A program made the position numbers and the translations under genes. A model generated the notes under the pieces. The model searched no databases, had not been told where the DNA came from, and was given only the letters and a program-made list of their open reading frames with translations. Shown here one piece after another: positions 17,201-26,236 of a stretch of DNA of 64,000 nucleotides. Every line of letters begins with the position of its first letter. The stretch's first letter is position 1. The stretch is from Terriglobus roseus (GTDB lineage: Bacteria; Acidobacteriota; Terriglobia; Terriglobales; Acidobacteriaceae), in assembly GCF_900105625.1 (NCBI RefSeq), contig NZ_FNSD01000001.1, positions 2,728,001-2,792,000 on the forward strand, read 5' to 3'.

Positions 17201-17952
17201 ACTGGGACAATCTGTGGAGCGCTTCCTCGCAGATCTATTCGGCTGGCGGACCTCAGGATGTTTTTAACCCGAAGGCGGAATACTCCCGCGCGCTCAGCTC
17301 TGTACCCAACCGCTTCACCGCAGCCATCTCGTACGAGTTGCCGTTCGGTCGCGGCAAACTAATTGGTAGCCACGTGAACCGTCTGGTGGACGAGGCCATC
17401 AACGGCTGGCAGATCAACGACGAGTGGATCATGCAGAACGGCGTGCCGCTGCCCATCTCGCAGACCAACATGAACAGCGATCGCGGCGTCACGGGCTTCG
17501 GTGGTGCGACACAGCGTCCGAACCTGGTGGGCGATGCGCATGATGCCTGCCGCAGCGGAAGTCCTCAGGGTCGCCTGGGCAACACGGCCTATGGCGTGCT
17601 GCCCAAGTACCTGAACGCGAATGCCTTCTCAGCCGCGCAACCCTTCACCTTCGGTACGGCGCCACGCTTGTTGCCCTGCCGCGGACCGGGTATCAACACC
17701 TCGGACGTATCGATCAACAAGTCATTCTCCATTGGGGAACACGTAAAAGCTCAATTCCGTGCTGAGGCGTTGAACGCCTTCAACACACCACAATTCGACG
17801 CGCCGAATACCGTGCTGATCGTGAGTCAGAACGGCATCAATGCAGCACCGACCGTTACAGGCGGTAATACGGGTGCCACCCAATTGGGAAACATCACGAA
17901 CACGGTAGGTTTCGCACGCATCATCCAGTTGGGCGGAAAGATCACCTTCTAA
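14287..17952 (+). CDS. TonB-dependent receptor, Oar-like, with carboxypeptidase-regulatory-like domain (1)
   Basis: A 1221-residue outer-membrane receptor. AGGAGG precedes the ATG. Signal peptide to about residue 34 (ALAQT); a transthyretin-like carboxypeptidase-regulatory domain at about 37-115 (YGSVRGQIKDGTGAHIKDAQVTL through TIDASLQIG); plug domain at about 120-250 (VEVTAESPLLDTASAS, QIQDLPNLGRNPF, NNYVVDGIPIS); then a long beta-barrel ending GGKITF with the terminal Phe. Acidobacteria carry many of these and use them for uptake of oligosaccharides or other large substrates, without SusD lipoproteins. It is less similar to the next two receptors than they are to each other. The substrate is unknown; closeness to uxaC suggests, but does not show, an oligogalacturonide link. 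Confidence 0.88.
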   Translation: MRSSFSGLRLVPTAVAAVVMLASAPGALAQTNYGSVRGQIKDGTGAHIKDAQVTLTNLDTKVERSSHTTDAGDYVFSAVDPGNYRITVVDKGFKTYEDSGLRVELGATTTIDASLQIGASGETVEVTAESPLLDTASASGGQLFSEQQIQDLPNLGRNPFIFEKFDSGVVTTGDPRYVRAEDQTGLSQVSLAGAPIGSNNYVVDGIPISTSSGGVTFIPSPEAVSDAKVQVNTYDAEAGRTGGGIFNTSLKSGSTQYHGSLYGETRQTPWSANLWFNPANATTGLKGATLDNTTYLYAGAFGGPLPFMKKIKWLDNTFFWVTEEGYRQAQPLTGATTAFFLPTAAERNGDFSGDGITLYDPTRGNPTGSNRVCQITSAGDCTSGTKNVIPTSYINPIGKYILNQFPAPQSNIGYAAALAGPQNNFTNNVTFKTRSDMYSGKLSHTFAPWWTASSSYVHLATQEPTGDTIGVLVSSRNQKLLRYNDATALNNTFTISPTLLLTVGYGFNRYYSGTLQGSTGFDATSGFGGSGFPSSLVNQFQSKTFPSIGISNIGMGSIGLGASNSGPTINFSRNLVVGFTKTLNKHNVKFGYVFRAMSAYNPSTANGGGTFNFTGAYSNKTGGTVSGPYAYADILMGLPATATAQVTAIANSFVENYHAVYLQDDVRLTSKFTLNVGVRYEYELGEKERNNNFNVGFDQNISYAIPGSAIGTAKGGLRYAGQNGAPTHCCNLSHVKFSPRIGIAYQVLPKTVFHAGFGVFYAPVGIVNPTIGYAQTTSYTPVDFVSGAAAGTKVGSAAYLSTPFPTGLITPSGNSLGPLTSLGSSLATLQDFARRFPFVQQYSADIQQELPAGFVFKLSYVGAHSRNIANSYNIDQASASQLSAAKVAGTDLTTTVTNPYYVASVASGGTNYATSLTPTVRRAQLLLPFPQFTGVTVNGSNGYSNYNSMAVKVQKRMSHGVTLLSTYTWAANWDNLWSASSQIYSAGGPQDVFNPKAEYSRALSSVPNRFTAAISYELPFGRGKLIGSHVNRLVDEAINGWQINDEWIMQNGVPLPISQTNMNSDRGVTGFGGATQRPNLVGDAHDACRSGSPQGRLGNTAYGVLPKYLNANAFSAAQPFTFGTAPRLLPCRGPGINTSDVSINKSFSIGEHVKAQFRAEALNAFNTPQFDAPNTVLIVSQNGINAAPTVTGGNTGATQLGNITNTVGFARIIQLGGKITF

Positions 17953-17974
17953 GCCCTCAGAAGCAACACCTCCA

Positions 17975-18010
17975 CAGGGTCCCGCGATCTGCGGGGCCCC
18001 TTTTTTTTGC
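17975..18010 (+). terminator. Rho-independent terminator after receptor 1
   Basis: GGGTCCCGC-GATCT-GCGGGGCCC, with one G-T wobble, followed by a run of eight or more T, 20-odd bases after the stop codon. Confidence 0.88.
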
Positions 18011-18027
18011 GCCCAAAGAGTGACTCC

Positions 18028-18063
18028 ATCGAGCGGCCTCTCGCCACGAGAAGGCCGCTCGAT
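18028..18063. repeat. Long perfect hairpin downstream of the terminator
   Basis: ATCGAGCGGCCT pairs with AGGCCGCTCGAT, 12 perfect base pairs, with a smaller CTCG-CCAC-GAG hairpin inside. There is no T run, so it is not a standard terminator. Confidence 0.6.
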
Positions 18064-18531
18064 GTGCTTCCCGGCAGACACGGGAAAGATCTCATCGGCG
18101 GTCTCGAGCGCATGACTGCGGGAACGGATGGGGCGGCGAGCAACATCGCGCCTGACACGTCGGGCACATTTTGCAGAGCAAAACCAGCGCCCGTGAACGG
18201 ACTTTCACAACTTATTTCGCAGTACGAAATGAATCGTTATTGTGAAGCCGCAAAGTGCGTATCGCATTGCACAACAGCAGGTTACGCGTGGTGCCGACCG
18301 GAAAATAACTGTTTCTTTTCAATTTTTCCGTGTGATATAAGGCCCGCCGTCGAGAAGATCCCACGAAATGCGCGTTGAACGTTCCAACCGGAACATCTGC
18401 GGGCGCGGGAGGGGACCGGAAGCGACGGGTCTGTACCGGTGCGAAGTGAAACGTCTCAAAACTTTCCCGCCCCGGGTTGCGAAAGCGGGTTCATGAAAGT
18501 CCGCGAGCAGCAAAAATTTGGAGGCACAACG
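18064..18531. other. Noncoding leader region before receptor 2
   Basis: About 470 bases without a supported gene. It includes the TGAAACGTCTCA motif at 18447-18458 and a GGAGG ribosome site eight bases before the ATG at 18532. The AT-rich stretch around 18300-18350 is a plausible promoter area. Confidence 0.5.
18447..18458. promoter_or_regulatory. TGAAACGTCTCA motif upstream of receptor 2
   Basis: An imperfect palindrome 74 bases before the receptor 2 start. The paralogous receptor 3 has TGAATCGTCTCA at 22471-22482 in its leader, so the motif seems conserved between the two. It also resembles LacI-family operators. Confidence 0.35.
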
Positions 18532-21500
18532 ATGTTGGAAATCACTCAGCACCAACGCGCGAAACGGACCGGCGGCCATGCCGTGAGTCCTTCGCCATCA
18601 CACGAGACCGCTTCATCGTGGAGTTCCGCTGTTCGGAGCACGGCGCGCCGCAGCTCTCTGGCTCTCCTCCTGGCTGCATTGCCCCTTGCAGCAGTCGGTG
18701 TCCTGTCGCCTGCGGCTTACGGCCAGGCCAGCTCCAGTTCCGACGCTGCCGGCAAGGTCACGGACATCACCGGCGCGGTTGTGCCTGGAGCCACCGTCCA
18801 CGTCATCAACAACGGTACGAAGGCCGAACGTACGACCCAGACCAACGGTTCCGGCGAATGGTCCGTTCCAAACATCCCACCTGCAAACTACTCGGTACGT
18901 GTGGAGAAGCAGGGCTTCAAGACCTCCACGATTCCATCGCTCGATGTGCAGATCGGTCAGACCGCGAATGGCTCCATGACGCTGCAGGTAGGTGGGTCGA
19001 CGGAGACCGTTGAAGTGAGCACGCTGCCGCCACAGTTGCAGACGCAGGAAGCGACAGTTGGACAGGTCATCGATCAGAAGCAGATCAACGATCTTCCATT
19101 GAATGGCCGTAACGTCCTCCAGCTTGCGACCCTCGCCCCGGGCGTTTCACCACCACAGACTGGACAGACAGGCGCACCGGCGCAGACCGGCACCGCCTCC
19201 AACTCTCGCAACCTTTACATCACAGTCGACGGTGGCCGCGGTAACTCCACGAACTACGTGCTCGACGGAACGTATGTTCGCTCGGTTCGCTTCAACAACA
19301 TGTCCCTGTTGCCGAACACCGACACCCTGCAGGAGTTCAACCTGCTTCGCTCGACCTTCTCAACCGAATATGGCCAGGGGCAGGCGGTTGTCTCGATGGT
19401 GACGAAGTCCGGTACGAACAGCCTTCACGGGTCTGGTTACTTGTTTGCGCGTAACGGCATCTTTGACGCCCGGAATTACTTCGCACCTCCTTCTACGGGC
19501 CCCAAGCCGGACTTCCATCGTTACCAGTTTGGTGGCACCTTTGGCGGTCCCATCATCAAGGACAAGCTCTTTATCTTTGGTGGTTATGAAGGCCAGCGGT
19601 CGTCGCGATCCACGGTCAACCAGGCATTGTTCCCGACGCAGAACGAGCTGAACGGCACATGGGATGCGACCAGCAGCCAGGCGCTGCCGTCTACACCGTC
19701 GCAGCAGTACCGCACGCCGATTGGTTACAGCAAGACCAACCCTGCCGGCTTAACTGTGACAAACTCGGTGGCACGGGCACTCAACCCGACGTATCCGGTT
19801 TTGACCAGCGACGCTGCCACCATCAATGGGGCTAACAACTATGCCCTGATCCTGCCGTTCACGGATAATTATGACTCGTACACCGTTCGCGGCGATGTGA
19901 CGCTCACCTCCAAGCACTCCATGTTTGGCCGCTACGCCAACTACAATGCAAGCCAGGTAACGCCCACTGCAACGGGCAGCTCCACCTCAAACCCGCTGCT
20001 TGGTCGTAATGCTGTGCTGGGCGACACCTATCTCATCACTTCCAAGCTGGTGAACGAGGTCCGTCTTGGTTGGAATGAGTTCTACAACATCACGCTTGGC
20101 GTGCTGCAGAACTCCAGCACCAACTGGGCAGCCGTGGAAGGCCTCAGCAATGTGACAGCACTGAGCAGCCCACGGCAGAACGGTCGCGCTGGATACACGA
20201 TTGCTGGATTTGGTAATGTAGGCGACGGCTCAGGTGACCAGGGCGGCCATGAAAACATCCTGAGTGTTGGTGACACGCTCTCCGACGTACTCGGCAAGCA
20301 CACACTCAAGGTGGGCTTCCAGGGCCAGAATCGCCGACTGTGGCAGATTGCCGATAACAACTCTCGAGGGATTGCGACCTTCGATAACTGCACCCCGGCG
20401 ACCTATGCGGCAGGCTACACGCCGACTGGTCCGAATGATCCAACCAACGTGACCTCAGTGGGCAACTGCCCTGTTGGAACGAAGACTTACGTTGTGAACG
20501 GAACGACTTACTTCTACAACAAGTTCCAAAACTACGCGCGAGGCATGTGCACCTCGGGCTGCAACGGCAACGCGGGCACAACCCTTGGCCACTATCGCGA
20601 TAACACCTACGGTGCCTTCATCTCGGACACCTGGAACATCGGCCATGGCCTGACTGCCAACCTTGGTTTGCGTTGGGAGTACAACCAGCCTTTCCACGAG
20701 CAGAATCAGCTCGAGGGATCGCTTGATCCAGGTACGGGCCTCATTACCTTTACAAAAATACCGGCGGTCATCCCCGCTTCGTATCGTCCCTATATTGACT
20801 TCAGCCGCACTTATCAGCCGGGTATCATCCAGCCCTTCAAGAAGGGTTTCATGCCCCGCGTTGGTCTGGCGTATGAGGTACATCCCGGAACCGTCGTTCG
20901 CGCCGGCTATGGCATTTACTTCGACAACCTGAATACAAACGAACTGCAGTTCACCCGCTACGCTGCGCCGCTGTATTACCAGCAGTCGTTCAACAACCAG
21001 TTCGTTAACGGCGGCACTTACTTTAACAACGGCGTGCCGGTCAACCAGCCTTCGTTGTATCCGGATCCAACCACGTCCACGACCCTGCCCGCTCCGTTCT
21101 CCATCTTCCCGTTCAACAAGCAGCCGTTGACGCAGGAATGGAATGTCAGCCTGCAGCAGGATCTGGGGCATGGCGTCATTATGGAAATGGCTTACACGGG
21201 TAGCAACACGCACCACATGTGGAAGCGCTACGACCAGAACATGTACATCCAGTACCCGTTCCAGATCGCTTCGAATCTGACGACACGCCCGTTCGCGCAA
21301 TTTGGTCCTGGCATCCTTACCAGCTCCACGTTAGGCTCCGCGAACTTCAACGGCGGTTCGATCAAACTCGAACAGCGGACGAAGAACGGTCTGTACTACC
21401 TGGGCAGCTACCAGTGGTCGAAGAACCTGGACAACATCTCGGGTGAGGCGGGTGCAAACGATTCGTCTTACGCGACGACGACGTCGTTCGATCACTCCTA

Positions 21501-22116
21501 TTCCAACTTCGATGTCCGCAATCGTGCGGTCATCTCGGGTGGATACGAACTGCCGATGGGCAAGGGACACAAGATGTTCAGTGGCCCGGTTGGTACAGCG
21601 CTGGCCGGTGGCTGGAGCCTGCAGCCGGCGGTTCAATTGCGCACGGGGTATCCATTCAACATCGCTGGTTCAGGCTGTGCCTTCGCGAACTTCATCGCCT
21701 GCCGCGTCTACCTCGCTCCCGGCCGTACGGTTGCGAGTTCCTACAAGGCCAACCGTGGGATCAGCAACTGGTTCGACCCCACGGCCTATTCGCAGTCACC
21801 AACGGTGGCAACCTTCACCGGTACTCCCGGTGCCTATGTCTCCGCAGCCCGTCCCATCCCGAACCTTCAGGGTTGGGTGACGCGTAACACCGGTCGTGGC
21901 CCTGGCACTGTTTCGTTCGACCTCTCGGGCATCAAGAACTTCCGGATCCATGAGCGGTTCAACATGCAGTTCCGTGCTGAGGCGTACAACATCATCAACC
22001 ACGGTATCTTTAACAATCCCTCGGGTGCTCTTGGCACGCCAACAGCGGTGGGCAGAATCACTGGAACCTCGTTGGATAACCGCAGCCTGCAGTTCGCCAT
22101 CAAGGGGACCTTCTAA
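18532..22116 (+). CDS. TonB-dependent receptor, Oar-like, with carboxypeptidase-regulatory-like domain (2)
   Basis: A 1194-residue outer-membrane receptor. The ATG at 18532 follows GGAGG at eight bases. It has a long basic leader, then a hydrophobic signal segment (SSLALLLAALPLAAVGVLS) with cleavage near YGQA at about residue 67; a regulatory-like domain at about 75-155 (GKVTDITGAVVPGATVHVIN); a plug with QINDLPLNGRNVLQLATLAPGV and NYVLDGTYVRSVRF; and a barrel ending AIKGTF. It is closely related to the next receptor over its whole length (shared motifs include QEFNLLRSTFSTEYGQGQAV and NITLGVLQ), so the pair arose by duplication. The substrate is unknown. Confidence 0.9.
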   Translation: MLEITQHQRAKRTGGHAVSPSPSHETASSWSSAVRSTARRSSLALLLAALPLAAVGVLSPAAYGQASSSSDAAGKVTDITGAVVPGATVHVINNGTKAERTTQTNGSGEWSVPNIPPANYSVRVEKQGFKTSTIPSLDVQIGQTANGSMTLQVGGSTETVEVSTLPPQLQTQEATVGQVIDQKQINDLPLNGRNVLQLATLAPGVSPPQTGQTGAPAQTGTASNSRNLYITVDGGRGNSTNYVLDGTYVRSVRFNNMSLLPNTDTLQEFNLLRSTFSTEYGQGQAVVSMVTKSGTNSLHGSGYLFARNGIFDARNYFAPPSTGPKPDFHRYQFGGTFGGPIIKDKLFIFGGYEGQRSSRSTVNQALFPTQNELNGTWDATSSQALPSTPSQQYRTPIGYSKTNPAGLTVTNSVARALNPTYPVLTSDAATINGANNYALILPFTDNYDSYTVRGDVTLTSKHSMFGRYANYNASQVTPTATGSSTSNPLLGRNAVLGDTYLITSKLVNEVRLGWNEFYNITLGVLQNSSTNWAAVEGLSNVTALSSPRQNGRAGYTIAGFGNVGDGSGDQGGHENILSVGDTLSDVLGKHTLKVGFQGQNRRLWQIADNNSRGIATFDNCTPATYAAGYTPTGPNDPTNVTSVGNCPVGTKTYVVNGTTYFYNKFQNYARGMCTSGCNGNAGTTLGHYRDNTYGAFISDTWNIGHGLTANLGLRWEYNQPFHEQNQLEGSLDPGTGLITFTKIPAVIPASYRPYIDFSRTYQPGIIQPFKKGFMPRVGLAYEVHPGTVVRAGYGIYFDNLNTNELQFTRYAAPLYYQQSFNNQFVNGGTYFNNGVPVNQPSLYPDPTTSTTLPAPFSIFPFNKQPLTQEWNVSLQQDLGHGVIMEMAYTGSNTHHMWKRYDQNMYIQYPFQIASNLTTRPFAQFGPGILTSSTLGSANFNGGSIKLEQRTKNGLYYLGSYQWSKNLDNISGEAGANDSSYATTTSFDHSYSNFDVRNRAVISGGYELPMGKGHKMFSGPVGTALAGGWSLQPAVQLRTGYPFNIAGSGCAFANFIACRVYLAPGRTVASSYKANRGISNWFDPTAYSQSPTVATFTGTPGAYVSAARPIPNLQGWVTRNTGRGPGTVSFDLSGIKNFRIHERFNMQFRAEAYNIINHGIFNNPSGALGTPTAVGRITGTSLDNRSLQFAIKGTF

Positions 22117-22170
22117 CCAAAGTTGAACCCGCACCAAAGGTCGAAGAGCACGTTCGACTCTGCCGTGAAG

Positions 22171-22215
22171 AAGCCTGACGAACCCCGATCATGGGGCCGT
22201 CAGGCTTTCTTGTTT
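22171..22215 (+). terminator. Rho-independent terminator after receptor 2
   Basis: AAGCCTGACG (22171-22180) pairs with CGTCAGGCTT (22199-22208), with an inner CCCC...GGGG stem and a following TTCTTGTTT. Confidence 0.85.
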
Positions 22216-22264
22216 CGCATCATGCGACGGCTCCACTTCTGCAGCCTCAGTGTCGTATCGCATG

Positions 22265-22278
22265 TCGAAACGTTTCAA
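22265..22278. promoter_or_regulatory. Perfect GAAACGTTTC palindrome (LacI-like operator)
   Basis: TCGAAACGTTTCAA, about 345 bases before the receptor 3 start. Its core matches the AAACGTTT site upstream of uxaE. Confidence 0.4.
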
Positions 22279-22470
22279 TACTGGGAAAATCTGTTACTTC
22301 ACTCCGCAGTGACTTCAAGTCTGCGGAACGCCGTCGTGCGTGTGCGGATTGATGCGTCTCAAAAAACGGGACAGTTGCTCATGCCACTTTTTACGCCGGT
22401 TTTCAACGATTGCTTGCTTATGGCATAATCCTCCGTCGCTGAGATCTTGCATTGCAATACCGCGAAAGAA

Positions 22471-22482
22471 TGAATCGTCTCA
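22471..22482. promoter_or_regulatory. TGAATCGTCTCA motif upstream of receptor 3
   Basis: Differs by one base from the motif upstream of receptor 2 and lies 140 bases before the start codon. Confidence 0.3.
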
Positions 22483-22621
22483 ATGATGATTCGGCAGTCG
22501 CGCAAGATCGAAATTCGGCGCCTCGCCTGCCTGCACACGAGCCGGAAACTACCGGGTTCGCCCTGCAATACAGGCGGTGTAGGTAAGGCTTCACATGAGG
22601 ACGATTTTGGAGGCAACACCG

Positions 22622-25600
22622 ATGTTTAAGAAACAAGCTCTCTCTCCCGGGAGTGCATGGCATGCAGCGGTACGCACCGCGCGCCGTTCATCCCTGGCAA
22701 TCCTGATGGCTGCGGTGCCAGTTCTGGCACTCAACGTCGCAACCCCGTCCGCCTACGGCCAGGCCAGCTCCAGTTCAGACGCAGCCGGCAAGGTTACTGA
22801 CCAGACCGGCGCCACCGTTCCCGGCGCTACGGTTCACCTGATTAACAACGGCACGAAGGCTGAGCGCACAGCCATCACCAATGATCAGGGTGACTGGTCC
22901 ATTGCCAACATCCCGCCCTCCAGCTACACCATTCGCGTCGAGAAGGCCGGCTTCAAAACCTCTGTCATTCCCGCGATCGACGTCGAGATCGGCAAGAGCG
23001 CCAACGGCTCGGTGGTTCTCGCCGTCGGCGGTACAGACGAGACGGTAGAAGTCTCTACGCTGCCGCCCCAGTTGCAGACGCAGGAAGCTACCGTCGGCCA
23101 GGTCATCGATCAGAAGCAGATCAACGATCTGCCGCTGAACGGCCGTAACGTTCTCCAGCTGGCAACGCTGGCGCCGGGTGTTTCGCCCGCACAGCAAAAC
23201 CAGACCGGAAATCCTTGCGCCGCCTGCGGATCCCGCTCGCTGTACATCACCGTTGATGGTGGTCGCGCCAGCTCGACGAACTACGTTCTTGACGGCACCT
23301 ACATCCGCTCGGTCCGCTTCAACACGCTCTCGCTGGTTCCCAACACCGACACGCTGCAGGAGTTCAACCTGCTGCGATCGACCTTCTCCACGGAGTACGG
23401 TCAGGGCCAGGCTGTCGTTTCGATGGTGACTAAATCGGGTACGAACCAGATCCACGGATCGGGTTACGAGTTTGCCCGTAATGCCATCTTCGACGCGCGC
23501 AACTACTTCGCGACCTACGCCAGCAACCCCACGAAGCCTGACTTCAAGCGTCACCAGTTCGGTGGCACCCTCGGCTTCCCCATCATCAAGGACAAGCTGT
23601 TCGTCTTCGGTGGTTATGAGGGGCTGCGCTCGTCGCGTGACACCGTGCTGCTCGGTCTCTTCCCCACGAAGAACCAGCTGAATGGCGGCAACACGCCGAC
23701 CGCAGCACCGACTGTTGCGCTGACCAGCCGCGCAGCCATCGCACTGAACCCCACGTATCCCACGGTGGCCAGCGATACGGGCACCATCGCCGGTGGTAAT
23801 AACTACACCTTCACCGCGCCGTTCACGGATAACTACAACCAGTACACGGTCCGTGGCGACTGGACGGTCTCGCAGAAGAGCACGATCTTTGGCCGTTACA
23901 TTAACTACGACTCCAGCCAGATCACACCGCTGGTCAACGGCAGCAGCAATTCAAACCCTCTGCTGGGACGCAACGCCGTGCTCGGCAACACCTACGTCAT
24001 CGGCAGCAAGATCGTGAATGAAGTTCGTGTCGGTTGGAACGAGTTCTACAACATCACGCTCGGCGTGCTGCAGAGCCAGGGGCCCAATGGCAACTGGGCA
24101 GTCGCGGAAGGTCTCAGCAACCTGACCGCAGCGAACAGTCCGCGTCAGAACGGCCGCGCCGCATTCACCATCAATGGCTTCACCAACGTCGGCGACGGTG
24201 GTGGTGACCAGGGCGGTCACGAAAACATCCTCAGCGCCGGCGACTCCATCTCGGACGTTCTGGGCAAGCACACGCTCAAGGCCGGCTTCCAGTTTCAGAA
24301 CCGCCGTCTTTGGCAGATCGCGGACAACAATGCTCGCGGCGCAGCAACCTTCGACAACTGCAGCGCCACCGTTTGCGATGCCGCGAACAAGACCAACCCT
24401 GTCACCGGCACCTTTTACACGAAGTTCGAAAACTACGCCCGCGGTTATTGCACCTCTTCGTGCAATGGCAACACGGGCACCACGCTGGGTCACTACCGCG
24501 ACAACACGTACGGTGCCTTCATCAACGACACATGGCAGGTTGGTCACGGTCTGACCGTCAACGCCGGCATGCGTTGGGAGTACAACTCGCCCTTCGTGGA
24601 GCAGAACGGCCAGGAAGGCTCGCTTGATCCGACCACCGGCCTGATCACCTTCAGCAAGATCCCGACGAACATCCCCGCAGCGTACCGTCCGTACATCGAC
24701 TTCTCGCGGACCTACCAGCCCGGCATCGTCAATCCGCAGAAGAAGGGCTTCATGCCCCGCCTCGGAATTGCCTACCAGCCGAACTCCGGCACGGTTATCC
24801 GCGCCGGTTACGGTATCTACCTCGAGAACCTGAACACCAACGAGCTGCAGTTCACGCGTTACGCAGCTCCGTTGTACTTCCAGCAGGCATTCAGCAATGT
24901 CTTCACCAACAATCTTTTCCCGGACCCGCTCACCGCAACGCAGATTCCGTCGCCCTTCTCCATCCGTCCGGACAATGGTCGGCCGCTGACGCAGGAGTGG
25001 AACCTGAGCCTGCAGCAGGACCTGGGTCACGGCCTGCTTGTGGAATTCGCTTACACCGGCAGCAACACGCACAAGCTCTGGAAGCGTTATGACCAGAACC
25101 AGTGCATCCAGTACCCCTTTGTCCTGCCCACGAATCCCACCGTCTGCACACGTCCTTACACACAGTTCGGCCAGGGCATCCTGACCAGCACAACGTTTGG
25201 CGCTTCCAATTTCAACGGCGGTTCCGTCAAGGTTGAGAAGCGTGCCAAGAACGGTCTCTTCATCCTTGGCAGCTACCAGTGGTCGAAGAACCTGGATAAC
25301 AGCTCGGGTGAGGCCGGTTCCAACGACTCGTCCTTCGCTACCAACACGGCCTTCGATCACTCGTACTCGAACTTCGACGTTCGCAATCGCGCAGCTATCT
25401 CCGGCGGTTATGAACTGCCCTTCGGTAAGGGCAAGGCGTTCGCGCAGGGCAAGATCGGTACGGCTCTACTCGGCGGTTGGACACTTCAGCCCGCTGTACA
25501 GCTCCGCACGGGTTACCCCTTCAGCATCAACGCTTCCGGTTGCAACTTTGCGGGCAATATCTCCTGCCGCGTTTGGCTTGCGCCCGGTCGTACCGTGGCC

Positions 25601-25984
25601 AGCTCCTTCAAAAAGAACCCCTCGCCCTTCAACTGGTTCGATGCAACGGCATATTCGGGTTCCCCGGTCGCCGCGACCGTCACCCGCAACGCCGACGGTA
25701 CCTACAACTCCTCAGCACGCGCTTTTCCCATCGTTCAGGGTTGGGTAACGCGTAACACGGGTCGTGGTCCTGGTACGGCACAGGTCGACTTCTCCGCCAT
25801 CAAGAACTTCCGGATCCACGAGCGCTTCAACACGCAGTTCCGTGCGGAAGCCTACAACATCATCAACCGCGGTATCTTCTCCACACCCGCTAACAACATC
25901 AACACGCCTGCCACACTCGGCAAGGTACAGAGCACCTCGGCTGATAACCGCAGCATCCAGCTCGCTGTGAAGGTGTTGTTCTAA
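22622..25984 (+). CDS. TonB-dependent receptor, Oar-like, with carboxypeptidase-regulatory-like domain (3)
   Basis: A 1120-residue paralogue of the preceding receptor. The ATG at 22622 (MFKKQALSPG) has GGAGG upstream. Signal segment SSLAILMAAVPVLALNVATPS with cleavage near YGQA (about residue 45); a regulatory-like domain at about 55-130 (GKVTDQTGATVPGATVHLIN); plug with the same QINDLPLNGRN motif and NYVLDGTYIRSVRF; barrel ending AVKVLF. It is shorter than receptor 2 mainly through missing surface-loop segments in the barrel, which could mean a different ligand. Cys pairs in the loops (NPCAACGS, CTSSCNGN) may form disulfides. It has its own leader and terminator, so it is probably transcribed alone. 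Confidence 0.9.
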   Translation: MFKKQALSPGSAWHAAVRTARRSSLAILMAAVPVLALNVATPSAYGQASSSSDAAGKVTDQTGATVPGATVHLINNGTKAERTAITNDQGDWSIANIPPSSYTIRVEKAGFKTSVIPAIDVEIGKSANGSVVLAVGGTDETVEVSTLPPQLQTQEATVGQVIDQKQINDLPLNGRNVLQLATLAPGVSPAQQNQTGNPCAACGSRSLYITVDGGRASSTNYVLDGTYIRSVRFNTLSLVPNTDTLQEFNLLRSTFSTEYGQGQAVVSMVTKSGTNQIHGSGYEFARNAIFDARNYFATYASNPTKPDFKRHQFGGTLGFPIIKDKLFVFGGYEGLRSSRDTVLLGLFPTKNQLNGGNTPTAAPTVALTSRAAIALNPTYPTVASDTGTIAGGNNYTFTAPFTDNYNQYTVRGDWTVSQKSTIFGRYINYDSSQITPLVNGSSNSNPLLGRNAVLGNTYVIGSKIVNEVRVGWNEFYNITLGVLQSQGPNGNWAVAEGLSNLTAANSPRQNGRAAFTINGFTNVGDGGGDQGGHENILSAGDSISDVLGKHTLKAGFQFQNRRLWQIADNNARGAATFDNCSATVCDAANKTNPVTGTFYTKFENYARGYCTSSCNGNTGTTLGHYRDNTYGAFINDTWQVGHGLTVNAGMRWEYNSPFVEQNGQEGSLDPTTGLITFSKIPTNIPAAYRPYIDFSRTYQPGIVNPQKKGFMPRLGIAYQPNSGTVIRAGYGIYLENLNTNELQFTRYAAPLYFQQAFSNVFTNNLFPDPLTATQIPSPFSIRPDNGRPLTQEWNLSLQQDLGHGLLVEFAYTGSNTHKLWKRYDQNQCIQYPFVLPTNPTVCTRPYTQFGQGILTSTTFGASNFNGGSVKVEKRAKNGLFILGSYQWSKNLDNSSGEAGSNDSSFATNTAFDHSYSNFDVRNRAAISGGYELPFGKGKAFAQGKIGTALLGGWTLQPAVQLRTGYPFSINASGCNFAGNISCRVWLAPGRTVASSFKKNPSPFNWFDATAYSGSPVAATVTRNADGTYNSSARAFPIVQGWVTRNTGRGPGTAQVDFSAIKNFRIHERFNTQFRAEAYNIINRGIFSTPANNINTPATLGKVQSTSADNRSIQLAVKVLF

Positions 25985-26035
25985 CGCTACAAACCAAGGA
26001 TGGCGCGGAGATCAGCCCGCGCCTCCATCGTGTCA

Positions 26036-26090
26036 AAGCAAAGAGGCAGGGAATACGCGAAGGCGTGGTTCCTGCCTCTTCTGCTTGCCG
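26036..26090 (+). terminator. Probable terminator after receptor 3
   Basis: AAGAGGCAGGGAA (26041-26053) pairs with TTCCTGCCTCTT (26069-26080) around a loop that itself contains CGCGAAGGCG. The T-rich tail is weak. Confidence 0.7.
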
Positions 26091-26124
26091 ATTCATTGCT
26101 GCCGGGCGCGCCACTATATTGGCG

Positions 26125-26220
26125 CCTCATTCATGCGCGCTTTTTGCGCATGTGTGGGATTGTTGGTTCACGGATCCCGCACATGGCTTTGCCACGTATG
26201 GGGCACCCGATCTTGCGTGG
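26125..26220. repeat. Palindromic repeat element (GGGGCACCC family)
   Basis: Contains GCGCGCTTTTTGCGCATGTG, ATCCCGCACATGG and ATGGGGCACCCGA. It lies between receptor 3 and the convergent amidase gene and shares motifs with the element between larE and larB. Confidence 0.65.
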
Positions 26221-26236
26221 TTCGATAGGTCGGCGC

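Larger units (their letters stand above)
22216..22621. other. Noncoding leader region before receptor 3
   Basis: About 400 bases without a supported gene. It holds a perfect GAAACGTTTC palindrome (22267-22276), the TGAATCGTCTCA motif (22471-22482), and the GGAGGCAAC ribosome site before the ATG at 22622. Confidence 0.5.

Noticed and set aside
23951-25360. A 469-codon open frame antisense to receptor 3
   Set aside because: Shadow of a strongly biased receptor gene; it has no start context or motifs.
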